This document shows, piece after piece, positions 9,051 to 18,900 of a DNA stretch of 64,000 nucleotides (its first letter is position 1; every line of letters begins with the position of its first letter). The notes under the pieces were generated by a model. That model saw nothing but the letters and a program-made list of their open reading frames with translations, did no database searches and had not been told where the DNA came from. This DNA comes from Hydrotalea sandarakina (GTDB lineage: Bacteria > Bacteroidota > Bacteroidia > Chitinophagales > Chitinophagaceae): positions 1 through 64,000 of the forward strand of contig NZ_QKZV01000007.1 in the NCBI RefSeq assembly GCF_003254115.1. The letters are read 5' to 3'. The translations under genes were made by a program, and so were the position numbers.

Positions 9051-10064
9051 TTAGAATAAAAAATTGGTAATATAATAAAAAATGGCAGCCATACCTGCTG
9101 ATAATGGAATGGTTAATATCCATGCCCAAACCAGGTTTATGGTTACACCCCATCTTACTGCACTTAAGCGTTTGGTTGCACCCACGCCAATAATTGCACC
9201 GGTAATAGTGTGGGTGGTACTAACCGGAATACCAAAAAATGTAGTTAAAAAAATGGTAAGTGCACCACCACCTTCAGCACAAAAACCTTCTAACGGGGTA
9301 ACCTTTGTTATTTTGGTTCCCATTGTTTTTACAATACGCCATCCGCCAAATAAAGTACCTAAAGCAATGGCCGAATAGCATGCAAAGGGCAACCATTCGG
9401 GCATTGTAAAATCATGTATAGTGCCAATATTGGGGTTAGATGATTTTTCGAAAAACCAAATTCCTGCTAAAATCAGTCCCATGGTTTTTTGGGAATCACC
9501 ACCGCCATGTGCCAAACTTAGTGCACCGGATGATACCAATTGTAAGCGTTTGAACCAACTTTCAGCTTTAGATGGACGGGCATTCTTGGCTACGTTTACT
9601 GTTAGCACTGTAATAATAAATCCAAAAATAAGACCTATGATAGGCGATAAAATCATGAATATAAGTGCAGTAATAATTGGTGAGCTGTTAACACCATCAA
9701 CGCCACCTCCGGCTGCAATAGCTGCACCCGCTAAACCTCCAATAAGGGTGTGTGATGAACTGGATGGAATACCAAAATACCAGGTAATTAGGTTCCAAAT
9801 AATAGCAGCAACAGTAGCAGCAATAAGCACATGAAAATTAATGATGTTTTCTGCAATAATGTTGGCTATGGTTCCTGCTACTTTATGTTCTTTAAATACA
9901 AAATAAGCTATAAAATTGAAAGAAGCAGCCCAAATTACTGCTTGTAACGGTGTAAGTACTTTAGTTGAAACAATGGTGGCAATAGAGTTGGCCGCATCGT
10001 GAAATCCATTAATAAAATCAAATATCAGCGCAAGTATTACTAATGTAACTAATAAAATCGTCAT
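9051..10064 (-). CDS. Inorganic phosphate transporter, PiT family
   Basis: This 337-residue inner-membrane symporter imports phosphate, driven by H+ or Na+. Two inverted PiT repeats are visible. The first carries GFHDAANSIATIVSTKVL near the N-terminus. The second carries SLAHGGGDSQKTMG mid-protein, where the usual GAND asparagine is replaced by glycine. C-terminal GIPVSTTHTITGAIIG is the second PST/H-type motif, paired with GIPSSSSHTLIGG earlier. It lies 38 bp downstream of the DUF47 gene on the same strand, the conserved DUF47-PiT operon in which the PhoU-like partner is thought to control the transporter. A PhoR/PhoB-like pair lies upstream on the same strand. Confidence 0.95.
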   Translation of the reverse strand: MTILLVTLVILALIFDFINGFHDAANSIATIVSTKVLTPLQAVIWAASFNFIAYFVFKEHKVAGTIANIIAENIINFHVLIAATVAAIIWNLITWYFGIPSSSSHTLIGGLAGAAIAAGGGVDGVNSSPIITALIFMILSPIIGLIFGFIITVLTVNVAKNARPSKAESWFKRLQLVSSGALSLAHGGGDSQKTMGLILAGIWFFEKSSNPNIGTIHDFTMPEWLPFACYSAIALGTLFGGWRIVKTMGTKITKVTPLEGFCAEGGGALTIFLTTFFGIPVSTTHTITGAIIGVGATKRLSAVRWGVTINLVWAWILTIPLSAGMAAIFYYITNFLF

Positions 10065-10102
10065 AAATTTTAATTGCGGTTAGGTGTTGTAAATTGCCGT
10101 TA

Positions 10103-10750
10103 TTATGCGTACTTAATAATAATAGATTCTATTACATTAGCAGCATCCTCACATTTATCTGTTGCAATTTCAAGTACCTGATAAATTTCTCGTTTCTTAA
10201 TTACCTCTTTCGCGTCATTTTCTTTTTGAAACAGCATTTCAATGCTCATGTCAAAAACATCATCTGCCTGATTTTCAATAGAATTTACTTTTACCAAAGC
10301 TTCGGTCATTTTTCTTAAATCTTTCATGTCGCGCAGACCGTAAACAGCTTTTTTAATTTCATTACAACCTTGAAAAATTAATTCCGCCATTTTTTGAATA
10401 CCACTATCATTGGGGTTAATGTGGTAAAAGTTTATCTTCTTTGATGAAGAGTAAATATAATCGGCTATATCATCCAAAGCGGTGGCTAGGTAGTGAATAT
10501 CTTCTCTATCAAAAGGGGTAATAAAATTTCTCCCTAATTCAGTAAAAATTTTATGTGTATGGTCATCATTTTTGTGTTCTAAATCTTCAATTTGTTTAAT
10601 TAAAGCCGCACGTTTATCATGATCGGGTTCGGCAACCACTTTTTTTAACATATCGGCCATTTCGCATACCGTATCGGCAACTTGCTCAAAAAGTTCATAA
10701 AAAATTTTGTTTTTGGGCATAAAAATCCTGCCAATCGTGTTTAATCCCAT
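10103..10750 (-). CDS. DUF47 family PhoU-like protein, phosphate transport regulator
   Basis: This 215-residue, mostly helical protein belongs to the DUF47 (TIGR00153) family, structurally like PhoU, and is commonly co-transcribed with a PiT transporter. The KNDDHTHKIF segment near 50-60 and FDREDIHYLATALDDIADYIY near 80-100 carry the conserved acidic and histidine positions of the PhoU-like metal-binding bundles. The ATG at 10750 gives an N-terminus (MGLN...FMPK) that fits the family; an in-frame ATG at 10720 is the alternative. A TACATTTG -7 box lies 17 bp before the start. PhoB-like repeats are further upstream. Confidence 0.92.
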   Translation of the reverse strand: MGLNTIGRIFMPKNKIFYELFEQVADTVCEMADMLKKVVAEPDHDKRAALIKQIEDLEHKNDDHTHKIFTELGRNFITPFDREDIHYLATALDDIADYIYSSSKKINFYHINPNDSGIQKMAELIFQGCNEIKKAVYGLRDMKDLRKMTEALVKVNSIENQADDVFDMSIEMLFQKENDAKEVIKKREIYQVLEIATDKCEDAANVIESIIIKYA

Positions 10751-10767
10751 AATCGAAAAAATTTGGA

Positions 10768-10775
10768 CAAATGTA
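10768..10775 (-). promoter_or_regulatory. -7 element of the DUF47-PiT operon
   Basis: TACATTTG on the minus strand fits TAnnTTTG exactly and predicts a transcript start near 10762. There is no TTG at the normal spacing, only one 24 nt upstream. A weak -33 element is what an activator-dependent promoter would show. Confidence 0.5.
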
Positions 10776-10809
10776 AAACTATGAAGTGGAAGCCTTGGGC
10801 AAAAAAAAG

Positions 10810-10826
10810 AATTAATAATTTGTTAA
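10810..10826 (-). promoter_or_regulatory. PhoB/PhoP-like direct repeat, candidate operator
   Basis: On the minus strand TTAACA, five bases, then TTAATT gives an 11-bp direct-repeat period, as in PhoP boxes of Bacillus (TTAACA-N5-TTAACA type). It is centred about 56 bp before the predicted start of the DUF47-PiT transcript. The genes just upstream encode a PhoB/PhoR-like pair. Confidence 0.3.
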
Positions 10827-10855
10827 TACAGCCGATTAAACTTTGGCCCCAAACC

Positions 10856-10984
10856 TTAATAATTTCTTTGCAAACCCTTTACAATTGCTTCACATTGGGC
10901 TTGTTTCTTTGCAAAAAGTTTTAGTTCATAGTTAAGAGCAACAAGAGTACAGTAGATTTTCTCATGTCCGGCCCTTATTTTCAT
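10856..10984 (-). CDS. Possible small protein of 42 residues
   Basis: An ATG frame starts 15 bp after the histidine kinase stop and runs 43 codons to a TAA at 10856. The product would be basic and partly helical (KIYCTLVALNYELKLFAKK). It resembles nothing I recognise. Several codons are uncommon in neighbouring genes (AGG, CTT, AAG), which argues against it. It is listed because it fills the space between two co-oriented phosphate-related genes. Confidence 0.2.
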   Translation of the reverse strand: MKIRAGHEKIYCTLVALNYELKLFAKKQAQCEAIVKGLQRNY

Positions 10985-10998
10985 AGAGGCTTTTTTAT

Positions 10999-12045
10999 TT
11001 AATTGCGTTTGGTGGCAAGGGTAAATCCTACGGTGGTGCCTACATCTATTTTACTGCGTATATGAATGGTTTGACCATGGGCTTCAATAATGTGTTTGCA
11101 TATAGCTAACCCAAGGCCGGTACCTCCTACATTACGGCTTCGGCCTCTATCGGTTCTGTAAAAACGTTCAAAAACACGGGGTAAATGTTCTTCAGCTATA
11201 CCAATACCATCATCGCTAATTTCAACCAAAACATGGGCACCGTCGGTTTTATAAATGCTGGCTACAATACTACCATTGTTTTTGCCATATTTGGTGGCAT
11301 TTACCACTAAATTATTCAAAACCTGACGTATTTTTTCCTTATCGGCAAACACCATAATCGGTGCTTCACATCCTTTTTTAATGCTGGTTTTAATTTGGCG
11401 GGCTGCAGTTTTAATAGAAAGGGTTTCAAATACCTCTTTTATTAAGTCTTGAATAACAAAGTTTTCTTTATAAAGGGGTTGTTCGCCGCTTTCCAATTTT
11501 GAAATTTCATCTAAATCCTCAACCAAATTCACCATTCGGTCAATGTTTTTTGAAGCATTTTCTAAAAACCTTCGGTTTACCTCTGTATTGTCAATGGCGC
11601 CATTCAATAAGGTATCAACATAACCTTGTATAGCAAAAATGGGTGTTTTAAATTCGTGAGCCAGATTTTGTAGAAATTCTTTTCTGTAAGCTTCATTTTG
11701 TTTTAAAAGCTCAATTTCTGCGCTTTTTTGTTCTGCCCATTTTTCTACATCTTCTCTTACTTCATCAATGCCTTTTTGCGGTAATATATATTTATAATAA
11801 GTTTCCTCGCGTTTACTGGCCTTTGTTTGATATATGAATTTGTAAATGAGTTTTATTTTACGATAAATAAACGATTCTAATACAAAGCCAATAAGGTAGT
11901 AGCTGCCAATAAAAGTTAAAAAAAGCGCAATTATGCCAATCCAAATATTTTCAATTATCAAGAAGGCAATGCCAATAGGAACAGCTAAAAACAAGGCTGT
12001 TAAGGCTGATAATTGTTGTGGTGATAGGTTTTTGGTTTCAAACAT
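10999..12045 (-). CDS. Sensor histidine kinase, PhoR-like
   Basis: This 348-residue membrane kinase has two hydrophobic segments at about 10-60 with almost no periplasmic loop. A short linker of about 60 residues follows, then the HisKA domain with the phosphorylated histidine in NLAHEFKTP. The HATPase domain carries an N-box (VLNNLVVNATKYG), G1 (DDGIGI), F-box (FERFYR) and G2 (GTGLGLAI). There is no PAS or periplasmic sensor domain, so the signal is likely membrane-borne or comes from a partner protein, as for PhoR with PhoU. It is 74 bp downstream of its response regulator. The DUF47-PiT pair follows on the same strand, which supports a phosphate role but does not prove it. Confidence 0.9.
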   Translation of the reverse strand: MFETKNLSPQQLSALTALFLAVPIGIAFLIIENIWIGIIALFLTFIGSYYLIGFVLESFIYRKIKLIYKFIYQTKASKREETYYKYILPQKGIDEVREDVEKWAEQKSAEIELLKQNEAYRKEFLQNLAHEFKTPIFAIQGYVDTLLNGAIDNTEVNRRFLENASKNIDRMVNLVEDLDEISKLESGEQPLYKENFVIQDLIKEVFETLSIKTAARQIKTSIKKGCEAPIMVFADKEKIRQVLNNLVVNATKYGKNNGSIVASIYKTDGAHVLVEISDDGIGIAEEHLPRVFERFYRTDRGRSRNVGGTGLGLAICKHIIEAHGQTIHIRSKIDVGTTVGFTLATKRN

Positions 12046-12119
12046 GGTGTAAAAATAAACAGAATATAAGGCAACAGTAAATTATAGCATAGGTTAGCTA
12101 TAATTCATTGACATTTTCC

Positions 12120-12803
12120 TTAAATATCAAATTTATAGCCTACACCTTTAACAGTGGTAATACAGTCTAAATTTAACTTTTGACGTATTTTTCTAATGTG
12201 CACATCAATGGTTCTATCGCCTACAATTACTTCATTACCCCAAACTTGCGACAGTATTTCGTTACGCAAAAATACCCTGCCCGGTTTGGCTGCTAATAAG
12301 TAAAGCAATTCAAATTCTTTTTTGGCTAAAATAATTTCTTTGCCATCAATTTCAACCACAAATTTTACAGGATCAATATTAATGTTGCCTACTTTAATAG
12401 GTTTCCCTTCCTCTTCATTTTTATTAATTCTTCTAAAAAGCGCATTAACGCGGCTTACTAAAATTTTGGGTGATATGGGTTTGCTTATGTAATCATCAGC
12501 ACCGGTTTCCAACCCTTTAATGTGTGATGGCTCATCGTTTAATGCAGTTAAAAATATAATGAGTGTTTGCTGAAATTGCGGCTGCGATCGCAATATGGAA
12601 CATACTTCAATGCCGGTTTTATGTGGCATCATTATATCTAATATAATTAATTGGGGTTTAAACTGCTTGGCTTTTTCAATAGCTTCATTCCCATCTTTAG
12701 CAGTTATTACTTCATAGCCTTCCTTGGTAAGATTGTATTGAATTATCTCTAAAATATCCGGCTCGTCATCAGCAATTAAAATTCGTTTGGCTGTTGTTTC
12801 CAT
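12120..12803 (-). CDS. OmpR/PhoB-family response regulator
   Basis: This transcription factor has an N-terminal receiver domain and a C-terminal winged helix, about 227 residues from the ATG at 12803. The receiver shows the acidic pair in IADDEPDI, the phospho-acceptor in LIILDIMMPHKTG, the switch threonine in FLTAL and lysine in YISKPIS. The DNA-binding part contains EFELLYLLAAKPGRVFLR and GDRTIDVHIRKIRQKL. An upstream in-frame TTG (12824) overlaps a TAATTTTG -7 box at 12822-12829, so the ATG at 12803 is chosen. It is the first gene of the block regulator, kinase, then DUF47 and PiT. A TTAACA hexamer (complement of 12874-12879) upstream may indicate autoregulation. Confidence 0.92.
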   Translation of the reverse strand: METTAKRILIADDEPDILEIIQYNLTKEGYEVITAKDGNEAIEKAKQFKPQLIILDIMMPHKTGIEVCSILRSQPQFQQTLIIFLTALNDEPSHIKGLETGADDYISKPISPKILVSRVNALFRRINKNEEEGKPIKVGNINIDPVKFVVEIDGKEIILAKKEFELLYLLAAKPGRVFLRNEILSQVWGNEVIVGDRTIDVHIRKIRQKLNLDCITTVKGVGYKFDI

Positions 12804-12925
12804 GGTAACATTTAATTTACACAAAATTAACTTACAGTTTTTGCATTCACTTACAAACGTCAGATTATCTAATTGTTAAGTCCATTAACGAAAAATTTGC
12901 ATAAATGCATTTATTTTTGAATTAT

Positions 12926-15118
12926 ATGCAATTGTTTAGAAGGGTACTTTTATTAGTATGTTGTATTAGTGGAATAATTTTTGTGCAGGCCCAGCCTGAA
13001 TTAGCTATGCCTGCTATTCCCCATATGCGGCAACTCATTCACGATAATATTCAAAAGGCAGAGCAAAATATTATTCAATTAACACCCAATACCAACCATT
13101 TATTTGCACCTACTGATGATATAGATGTAAACCTTCAAATTACACAGCTATTGCATACTACGGTGCACAATATGCGTGCATCAATTGAATTAGACAGTAC
13201 CATTAATAATAATGATAAATATAAATGGTTGCGCGGAATTTATAGTTTATTGGAAGGATTTACTACCGCTTATAAAGCAGGATTAATAAAAGGAATGATG
13301 CTGGGCGATTTAATGTTAGCCTATGAACAAGCAGTTGACCTTGAAAAGCAAAACCTTTCTATTGCACCAATTATACAAGCAAATGATGTGGCTATTGATA
13401 ATTTATTGGTCAACAATTTTGCTTTGCAAAACAATATTGGCATTCAGGAAGCTAAAAATATTATTGTTTTAAAAAATTGCCAGTTGTATCCGGATAATAT
13501 ATTGAACATTGTTGCCAATAACATCAATGTTCCATTTGCCGATAGTTTAATTGCAGTAGTTGCCCATCGCAATCCTGATATGATTTACGACTACCTTGGA
13601 GCTGCTAATCAATTGGCTCAAAAAATAAAAAAAGTAAATGACCCGTTGGTGCAAACTATTTATCAAATTGAGAAAATGCCGGGTGGTAGAATATATTTTG
13701 CTTTTTTAGATGAAATATATCGCAAACAAATTACCATCGATTCCATACAAAAAATAAAAGATACGGATGATCCATTTTATAAATTGTTGGTAAATACCGA
13801 AATAAAATATGCAGCGCGCATGCAAATGGGCGATACACCTTATGCCAAACAGGTATTGACTGAAAAATTAAGGCAAAAAGCTATTGAACATTATATCAAT
13901 GAAATAAATGGATTGCATGATGATCCCCGTGATGCCGTTAGATTTAAAGTTTTAGAAAACCTTGCACCACAAGACCTTTACTACTTATGTGTATTGGGTG
14001 AAGAAGATATTTACACCAGCAGCTACTTAGGTGTGTATAACAGAATTTTCCCCAGAATGACCATTCCGCGATCTGATACTTTATTGGCATGGGTACATGA
14101 CGATTATTATAAAAAATTTATTCGCATGGCAGCTGCTTATAATGTGTTAGATGATTTTTTAAAAAGAATGGATAAAAGCACTGCGCAAAATTTAATTAAA
14201 CGCTTTGTAAACGGACTTGAAAAAACAACCACTTTAGAAGATGCTGTAGATGTTGCCAATTCCTATGCAAGTATAAACGATGCTGCAATTCGAAATTTAA
14301 TGTTGTTGCAGGTACAACAACAGTTGCAATACAATAAACGTATACACAACGAACGTGGTATTGTCATTTATAATATTTTAAATACCATTTTTTTATCAAT
14401 GAATCCGGCTAATGGTATTAATGTTTCTGCACAATTGGGTATTATTCCTGTTTATGAAATGCCCATTAATTTGTTGAAAGATGCCGGCGGTAAAATTATT
14501 ATTCAGCAGTTTTTTTATGGTGATAAAGACGGAAAGAATATTTTCAATTCTTTTATTGCCAACTACAATAATGCCAATTGGCGTATCGTGTATAAACCTG
14601 AATGGGTTGAAGTAAAATCAACCAGAGGAGTGCCCATTGAAATTTATGCTAATAAACCTTTAGATGCGGAACAAGATTTAGATGATGCTGCACAACAGCA
14701 TTTGTGCGATTATTTAGATTCAGCACATATTGATCCTACGGTTGTAATACATCGTGGCCATAGTTATTATGTAAACTCAACCATTAAACGTTTATTTCCT
14801 TCGGCTAAAGTTATTATGCTGGGTAGTTGTGGCGGTTATAATAGCCTGAATGATGTTTTGAAAATTTGTCCCGAATCACACATTATTGCCTCTAAACAGG
14901 TGGGAACAGGTGTAGTAAATATGGCGTTAATTGAAGCCATTACTGAAACCTTACGTCAGGGAAAAAATTTAGATTGGACAAAAATTTGGGCAGGTCTTCA
15001 AAACAGGTTTACAGGTGGCTATAAAGAAAAATTTGACGACTATGTGCCACCGCAAAATAATTTAGGGGCCATGTTTATTATGGCCTACAAAAAGGCTATG
15101 GAAAAAAACAAAAATTAG
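12926..15118 (+). CDS. Exported protein of unknown function with caspase-like C-terminal signature
   Basis: I do not recognise the family; the predicted product is 730 residues. A signal peptide (basic MQLFRR, hydrophobic core, VQAQ cleavage region) points to export. The body is helical and contains no motif I can name. Near the C-terminus, a predicted strand ends in VVIHRGH (His609 and His612). A short helix and a second strand, VIMLGSCGG, follow with Cys635. This strand-His/strand-Cys order is that of clan CD peptidases (caspase, gingipain, CHAT), but the spacing is short. An in-frame ATG at 12905 also exists; TATTTTTG at 12912-12919 would be its promoter's -7 box, favouring 12926. The gene diverges from the response-regulator gene. 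Confidence 0.7.
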   Translation: MQLFRRVLLLVCCISGIIFVQAQPELAMPAIPHMRQLIHDNIQKAEQNIIQLTPNTNHLFAPTDDIDVNLQITQLLHTTVHNMRASIELDSTINNNDKYKWLRGIYSLLEGFTTAYKAGLIKGMMLGDLMLAYEQAVDLEKQNLSIAPIIQANDVAIDNLLVNNFALQNNIGIQEAKNIIVLKNCQLYPDNILNIVANNINVPFADSLIAVVAHRNPDMIYDYLGAANQLAQKIKKVNDPLVQTIYQIEKMPGGRIYFAFLDEIYRKQITIDSIQKIKDTDDPFYKLLVNTEIKYAARMQMGDTPYAKQVLTEKLRQKAIEHYINEINGLHDDPRDAVRFKVLENLAPQDLYYLCVLGEEDIYTSSYLGVYNRIFPRMTIPRSDTLLAWVHDDYYKKFIRMAAAYNVLDDFLKRMDKSTAQNLIKRFVNGLEKTTTLEDAVDVANSYASINDAAIRNLMLLQVQQQLQYNKRIHNERGIVIYNILNTIFLSMNPANGINVSAQLGIIPVYEMPINLLKDAGGKIIIQQFFYGDKDGKNIFNSFIANYNNANWRIVYKPEWVEVKSTRGVPIEIYANKPLDAEQDLDDAAQQHLCDYLDSAHIDPTVVIHRGHSYYVNSTIKRLFPSAKVIMLGSCGGYNSLNDVLKICPESHIIASKQVGTGVVNMALIEAITETLRQGKNLDWTKIWAGLQNRFTGGYKEKFDDYVPPQNNLGAMFIMAYKKAMEKNKN

Positions 15119-15139
15119 TTTAACCTGTTTTATGCTTAA

Positions 15140-15775
15140 CTACAAAAATGGGTTGTATTTTATTTCATGTCCAATGGTAGTTGCCGGGCCATGGCCGGAA
15201 TATACTACTGTATCATCAGGTAATGTAAGCAGTTTTTCTTTAATGTTTTTAATTAAGGAATTGTGATTGCCACCCGGCAAATCGGTTCTTCCAATACTTT
15301 CTCGGAATAAAGCATCGCCGGCAATTAATATTTTTTGTGGAGCATAATATAAACAAATACTTCCGGGCGAATGACCCGGAATTTCTAAAACTTCAAATGC
15401 GGCCTCATCTAACCAAACTTTATCCCCTTCTTTTAATAAATGCACTTTCCCTTTAAAATTATCAAATGGTAAGCCCCATCGTTTTCCCGATTCGGGTGCC
15501 AATTCCAATAATGGTAACTCATCTTTATGGGTCCAAAGGTCAAGGTGGTAATGTTCATTTACCCACTTATTGCCAAAAACATGGTCTAAATGGCAGTGGG
15601 TATTCACCAGTAGAATTGGTTTAAGCTGTTTTTCTTCAACAAATTCCTGAAAAATGCGTTGTTCGGAAGAAAAATAAAATCCCGGGTCAACAATTATGGC
15701 ATTCAAGGCATCATTATAAATTAAATAAGTGTTTTCCTGAATGGGATTAAATGTAAAAACTTTAATGTGCAACAT
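15140..15775 (-). CDS. MBL-fold metallo-hydrolase (glyoxalase II-like)
   Basis: This 211-residue metallo-beta-lactamase-fold hydrolase probably binds two metal ions. The signature NTHCHLDHVFG supplies HxHxDH at about 59-64. Later ligands are the histidine in IPGHSPGS, the aspartate in IAGDALF and a final SGHGP histidine. The FRESIGRTDLPGGN loop is typical of the short glyoxalase II-like/YcbL group. Substrates in this group include S-lactoylglutathione-type thioesters and others; the true substrate is unclear. There is no signal peptide, so it is cytoplasmic. It stands alone between two plus-strand genes for exported proteins. Confidence 0.9.
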   Translation of the reverse strand: MLHIKVFTFNPIQENTYLIYNDALNAIIVDPGFYFSSEQRIFQEFVEEKQLKPILLVNTHCHLDHVFGNKWVNEHYHLDLWTHKDELPLLELAPESGKRWGLPFDNFKGKVHLLKEGDKVWLDEAAFEVLEIPGHSPGSICLYYAPQKILIAGDALFRESIGRTDLPGGNHNSLIKNIKEKLLTLPDDTVVYSGHGPATTIGHEIKYNPFL

Positions 15776-15918
15776 GTGCTTATTTTTAAAATGATAATAG
15801 GTAATTACTTAATTTTAACAAGTATTGTGGAATTAGAATTGATTTGGCTAATATCTTCACTTTGTTTTTTATGCCATTGTTTTCTAAAACCCGGTACATT
15901 TTTTAATATTGACAGGAT

Positions 15919-18900
15919 ATGCAAATGAAATTAATTCATAAAGTTACAATCTTCTTTTCTTTTCTATTACCTGTATCAGTTTTTGCACAGGTAAATATGG
16001 TTGAGTTTGGGAAAAATAGGGTTCAATACAATCAATTTAAATGGAAATTTTATCAATCGCCCAATTTTAATACTTATGTAACACAGGGTGGTACCGCACT
16101 AGGAAAATTTGTTTCACAAGTAGCAGAAGATAACTTGCCCGAGCTTGAAAAATTTACTGAATATAGTTTGCAACGCAGAGCCAATATTGTTGTTTACAAT
16201 AGTTATGATGACTATAAGCAAAGTAATATAGGATTGGGCATTGATTGGCAAAATGCCGGTGGACTTACCAAGCTGGTGAACAATAAAATTGTGGTTTATT
16301 TTGATGGAAATCACAATCACTTACGCAACCAAATAAGAGAAGGTATTGCTAAGGTTTTAACCGATAATATTTTGTTTGGCGATGATATTGGTGAATTTGC
16401 CAGTAACCAGGCACTATTAGATTTACCTAAATGGCTAACAGATGGGTATGTGGCATATGCAGCTGAGAATTGGAGTACCGAAAAGGATGATCAGTTAAAA
16501 AGTGCTATGTTAAGCGGTAAATACAATAATTTTTATCAGTTTGCTTTTGATAAGCCTTTATTAGCCGGAAATGCATTTTGGTATTATATAGCCGAGCACT
16601 ACAGAAAAGAAAATGTAACTTATTTTCTTTACATGGCGCGTATTTATAAAAGTTTAAATAGCGCTTCAGAAAAAATTTGCAAAAAGAAATTTAAAGAAGT
16701 ACTGGATGACTTTATGCAGCAAATGCAAGACCGCTATTATAAAGATATTCGCCAAAGGAGAAATGCACCAAAAGGAGTATTAAGTGTATCGGAAGATGTA
16801 AGTAAAAATGATTATTTCCGTTTTCAGGCTAATCCTAATCCAAGAAGTAACAATTATGCGGTAGTGGAATTTAAAAAGGGTGTTTATAAAGTAAAATATG
16901 TTGAAAATTTTTACGATACAAAAGTACTATTAGATTATGGTGTTAGAACGAATGAAGGCGATATCAATCCCAATTATCCTATTCTGGCTTGGGATGGTAA
17001 GGGTACCCGCTTATTGGTTATTTATTGGGATAAGGGTAAAATAAAAATGTTTGTTTATGATGTTTTGGCTCGGTACAAACGTTATAAACAAGATATTACC
17101 GGCTTTGAGCAAATAACCGATGCATCATTTATGCTCGATGCAAATACGCTAATATTAAGTGCAGTTAAAAACGGCCAAACAGATTTGTTTATTTATAAAA
17201 TTGATGACCAAAAAGTTGAACAAATTACCAATGATGTTTATGATGAATTGTATCCCAGTTTTGTATCATTTCCAAATCGTTCCGGAATAATTTTCTCATC
17301 AAATCGCCCAAGCCCCAATGCACCAAGTAATGATACGGTATTACCCAGTCGTTATCGGTTCAATATTTTCTTAATTGATATATTGAATAAAAGTAAAACA
17401 AAACAAATTACGCAACTTACCAATTTAAAATATGGAAATGCCAAGTATCCCATGCAATATAATACCAATCACTTCACTTTTGTAAGTGATGAGAATGGCA
17501 TTGCTAACCGATGGGCCGGATTTTTTTCTACCCAACGGGAGGGGCTTGACACATTATACTACATTGGTACTGAGTTATTGCGTAATCCTTCCACAAAAGA
17601 ACTTGATTCTACTTTAGCTGCCTGGCGAAAACCTGAACCAGACAGTATCAGTTATTTTCAGGTTTATAAAGACTCTACCTATACATTCCCCATTACGAAT
17701 TATCAAAGTTCATTGTTAGAATCACGTGTGGCAGGCAATAATGACCAAGTGAGTGAAACACGTCAGGAAGGCGATTTTAAATATTTGTATAAATTGAAAG
17801 TGGATGCTACTGCTTTAAATAGGCGCAATGTTAATGCTAGGCCCACTCAATATATGCAGGAAGTAATGCAGGCCGACAAGATTGCTCAGGGTAAACCATT
17901 AAACTTTGCTGCTGCCAATAATAAAAACAATAAAAAACAACCGGTAGTAGTTGATACTGTTCGGCATGCGCCTAAAAACTTTTTCCAAAACGAGTTTGCA
18001 AATGATACCACCAATACAGCCAATAATGCCGAAATAGCCGGTAATGCAGGGAATAGCGATTTAGCGAATGTAACAGGAAGTAATCAGCAGCATAATTATA
18101 TACAACAAACAAAATTGTTTAATTATCGTTTAAAATTTAGTGCTGATTATTTATTGGCCGGTGTTACAAATAATATATTGGTTAATCGTTTTCAACCCTA
18201 TGCCGGTGGGGCAGGGCCTATTCAGCTTAACAACGGAAGTGCCATTAACTGGAGTTTCCGCGCTGGTGTTAGTGATTTAATGGAAGATATTAAATTCATT
18301 GGCGGTATTCGTTTTGGTACTACTTTAAAAGACAAAGACTTCTTCTTCTCATTTCAAAATTTAAAGCATAGGGTTGACTGGGGTATTACTTATTACCGCA
18401 GTACTCAAAGTAACTTCTTTAATACAACACCATACGATAATCAGCTATATACCAATTTGTATCAGTTTAATGTAGCCTATCCATTCGATCAGGTAAGGAG
18501 TCTAAGAGCTACTTTTGGCTTACGTAAAGACCTCGGCGTTATTAAACCGGCCGACCAGTTTTCATTAAAAGTGAGTGATACTTCTGCTCAATATTTGGTA
18601 GGACATATTGAATACGTTTATGATAACACTATAAATCCTGCTCAAAATATTTGGAATGGATTACGTTGGAAAGTGTACTTTGATATGACCGAACCAATAG
18701 CAGGCACTACGGGCGGAAGTGGCAATCAAACCTATAATGTTGGTTTTGATGCACGTAATTATTATAAAATTTATCGCAATTTTATTTGGGCAACTCGTGC
18801 TGCCGGCGACTTTAGCTTCGGTAATCAAAAAATAATTTATTATTTAGGTGGAACCGACGGATGGGTAAATCCAAAATTCAACAGTGCCAATCAACCTGCA

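Noticed and set aside
9082-9834. Two long plus-strand frames across the PiT gene
   Set aside because: They are antisense to a well-conserved transporter and have Pro/Ile-rich compositions typical of shadow frames.
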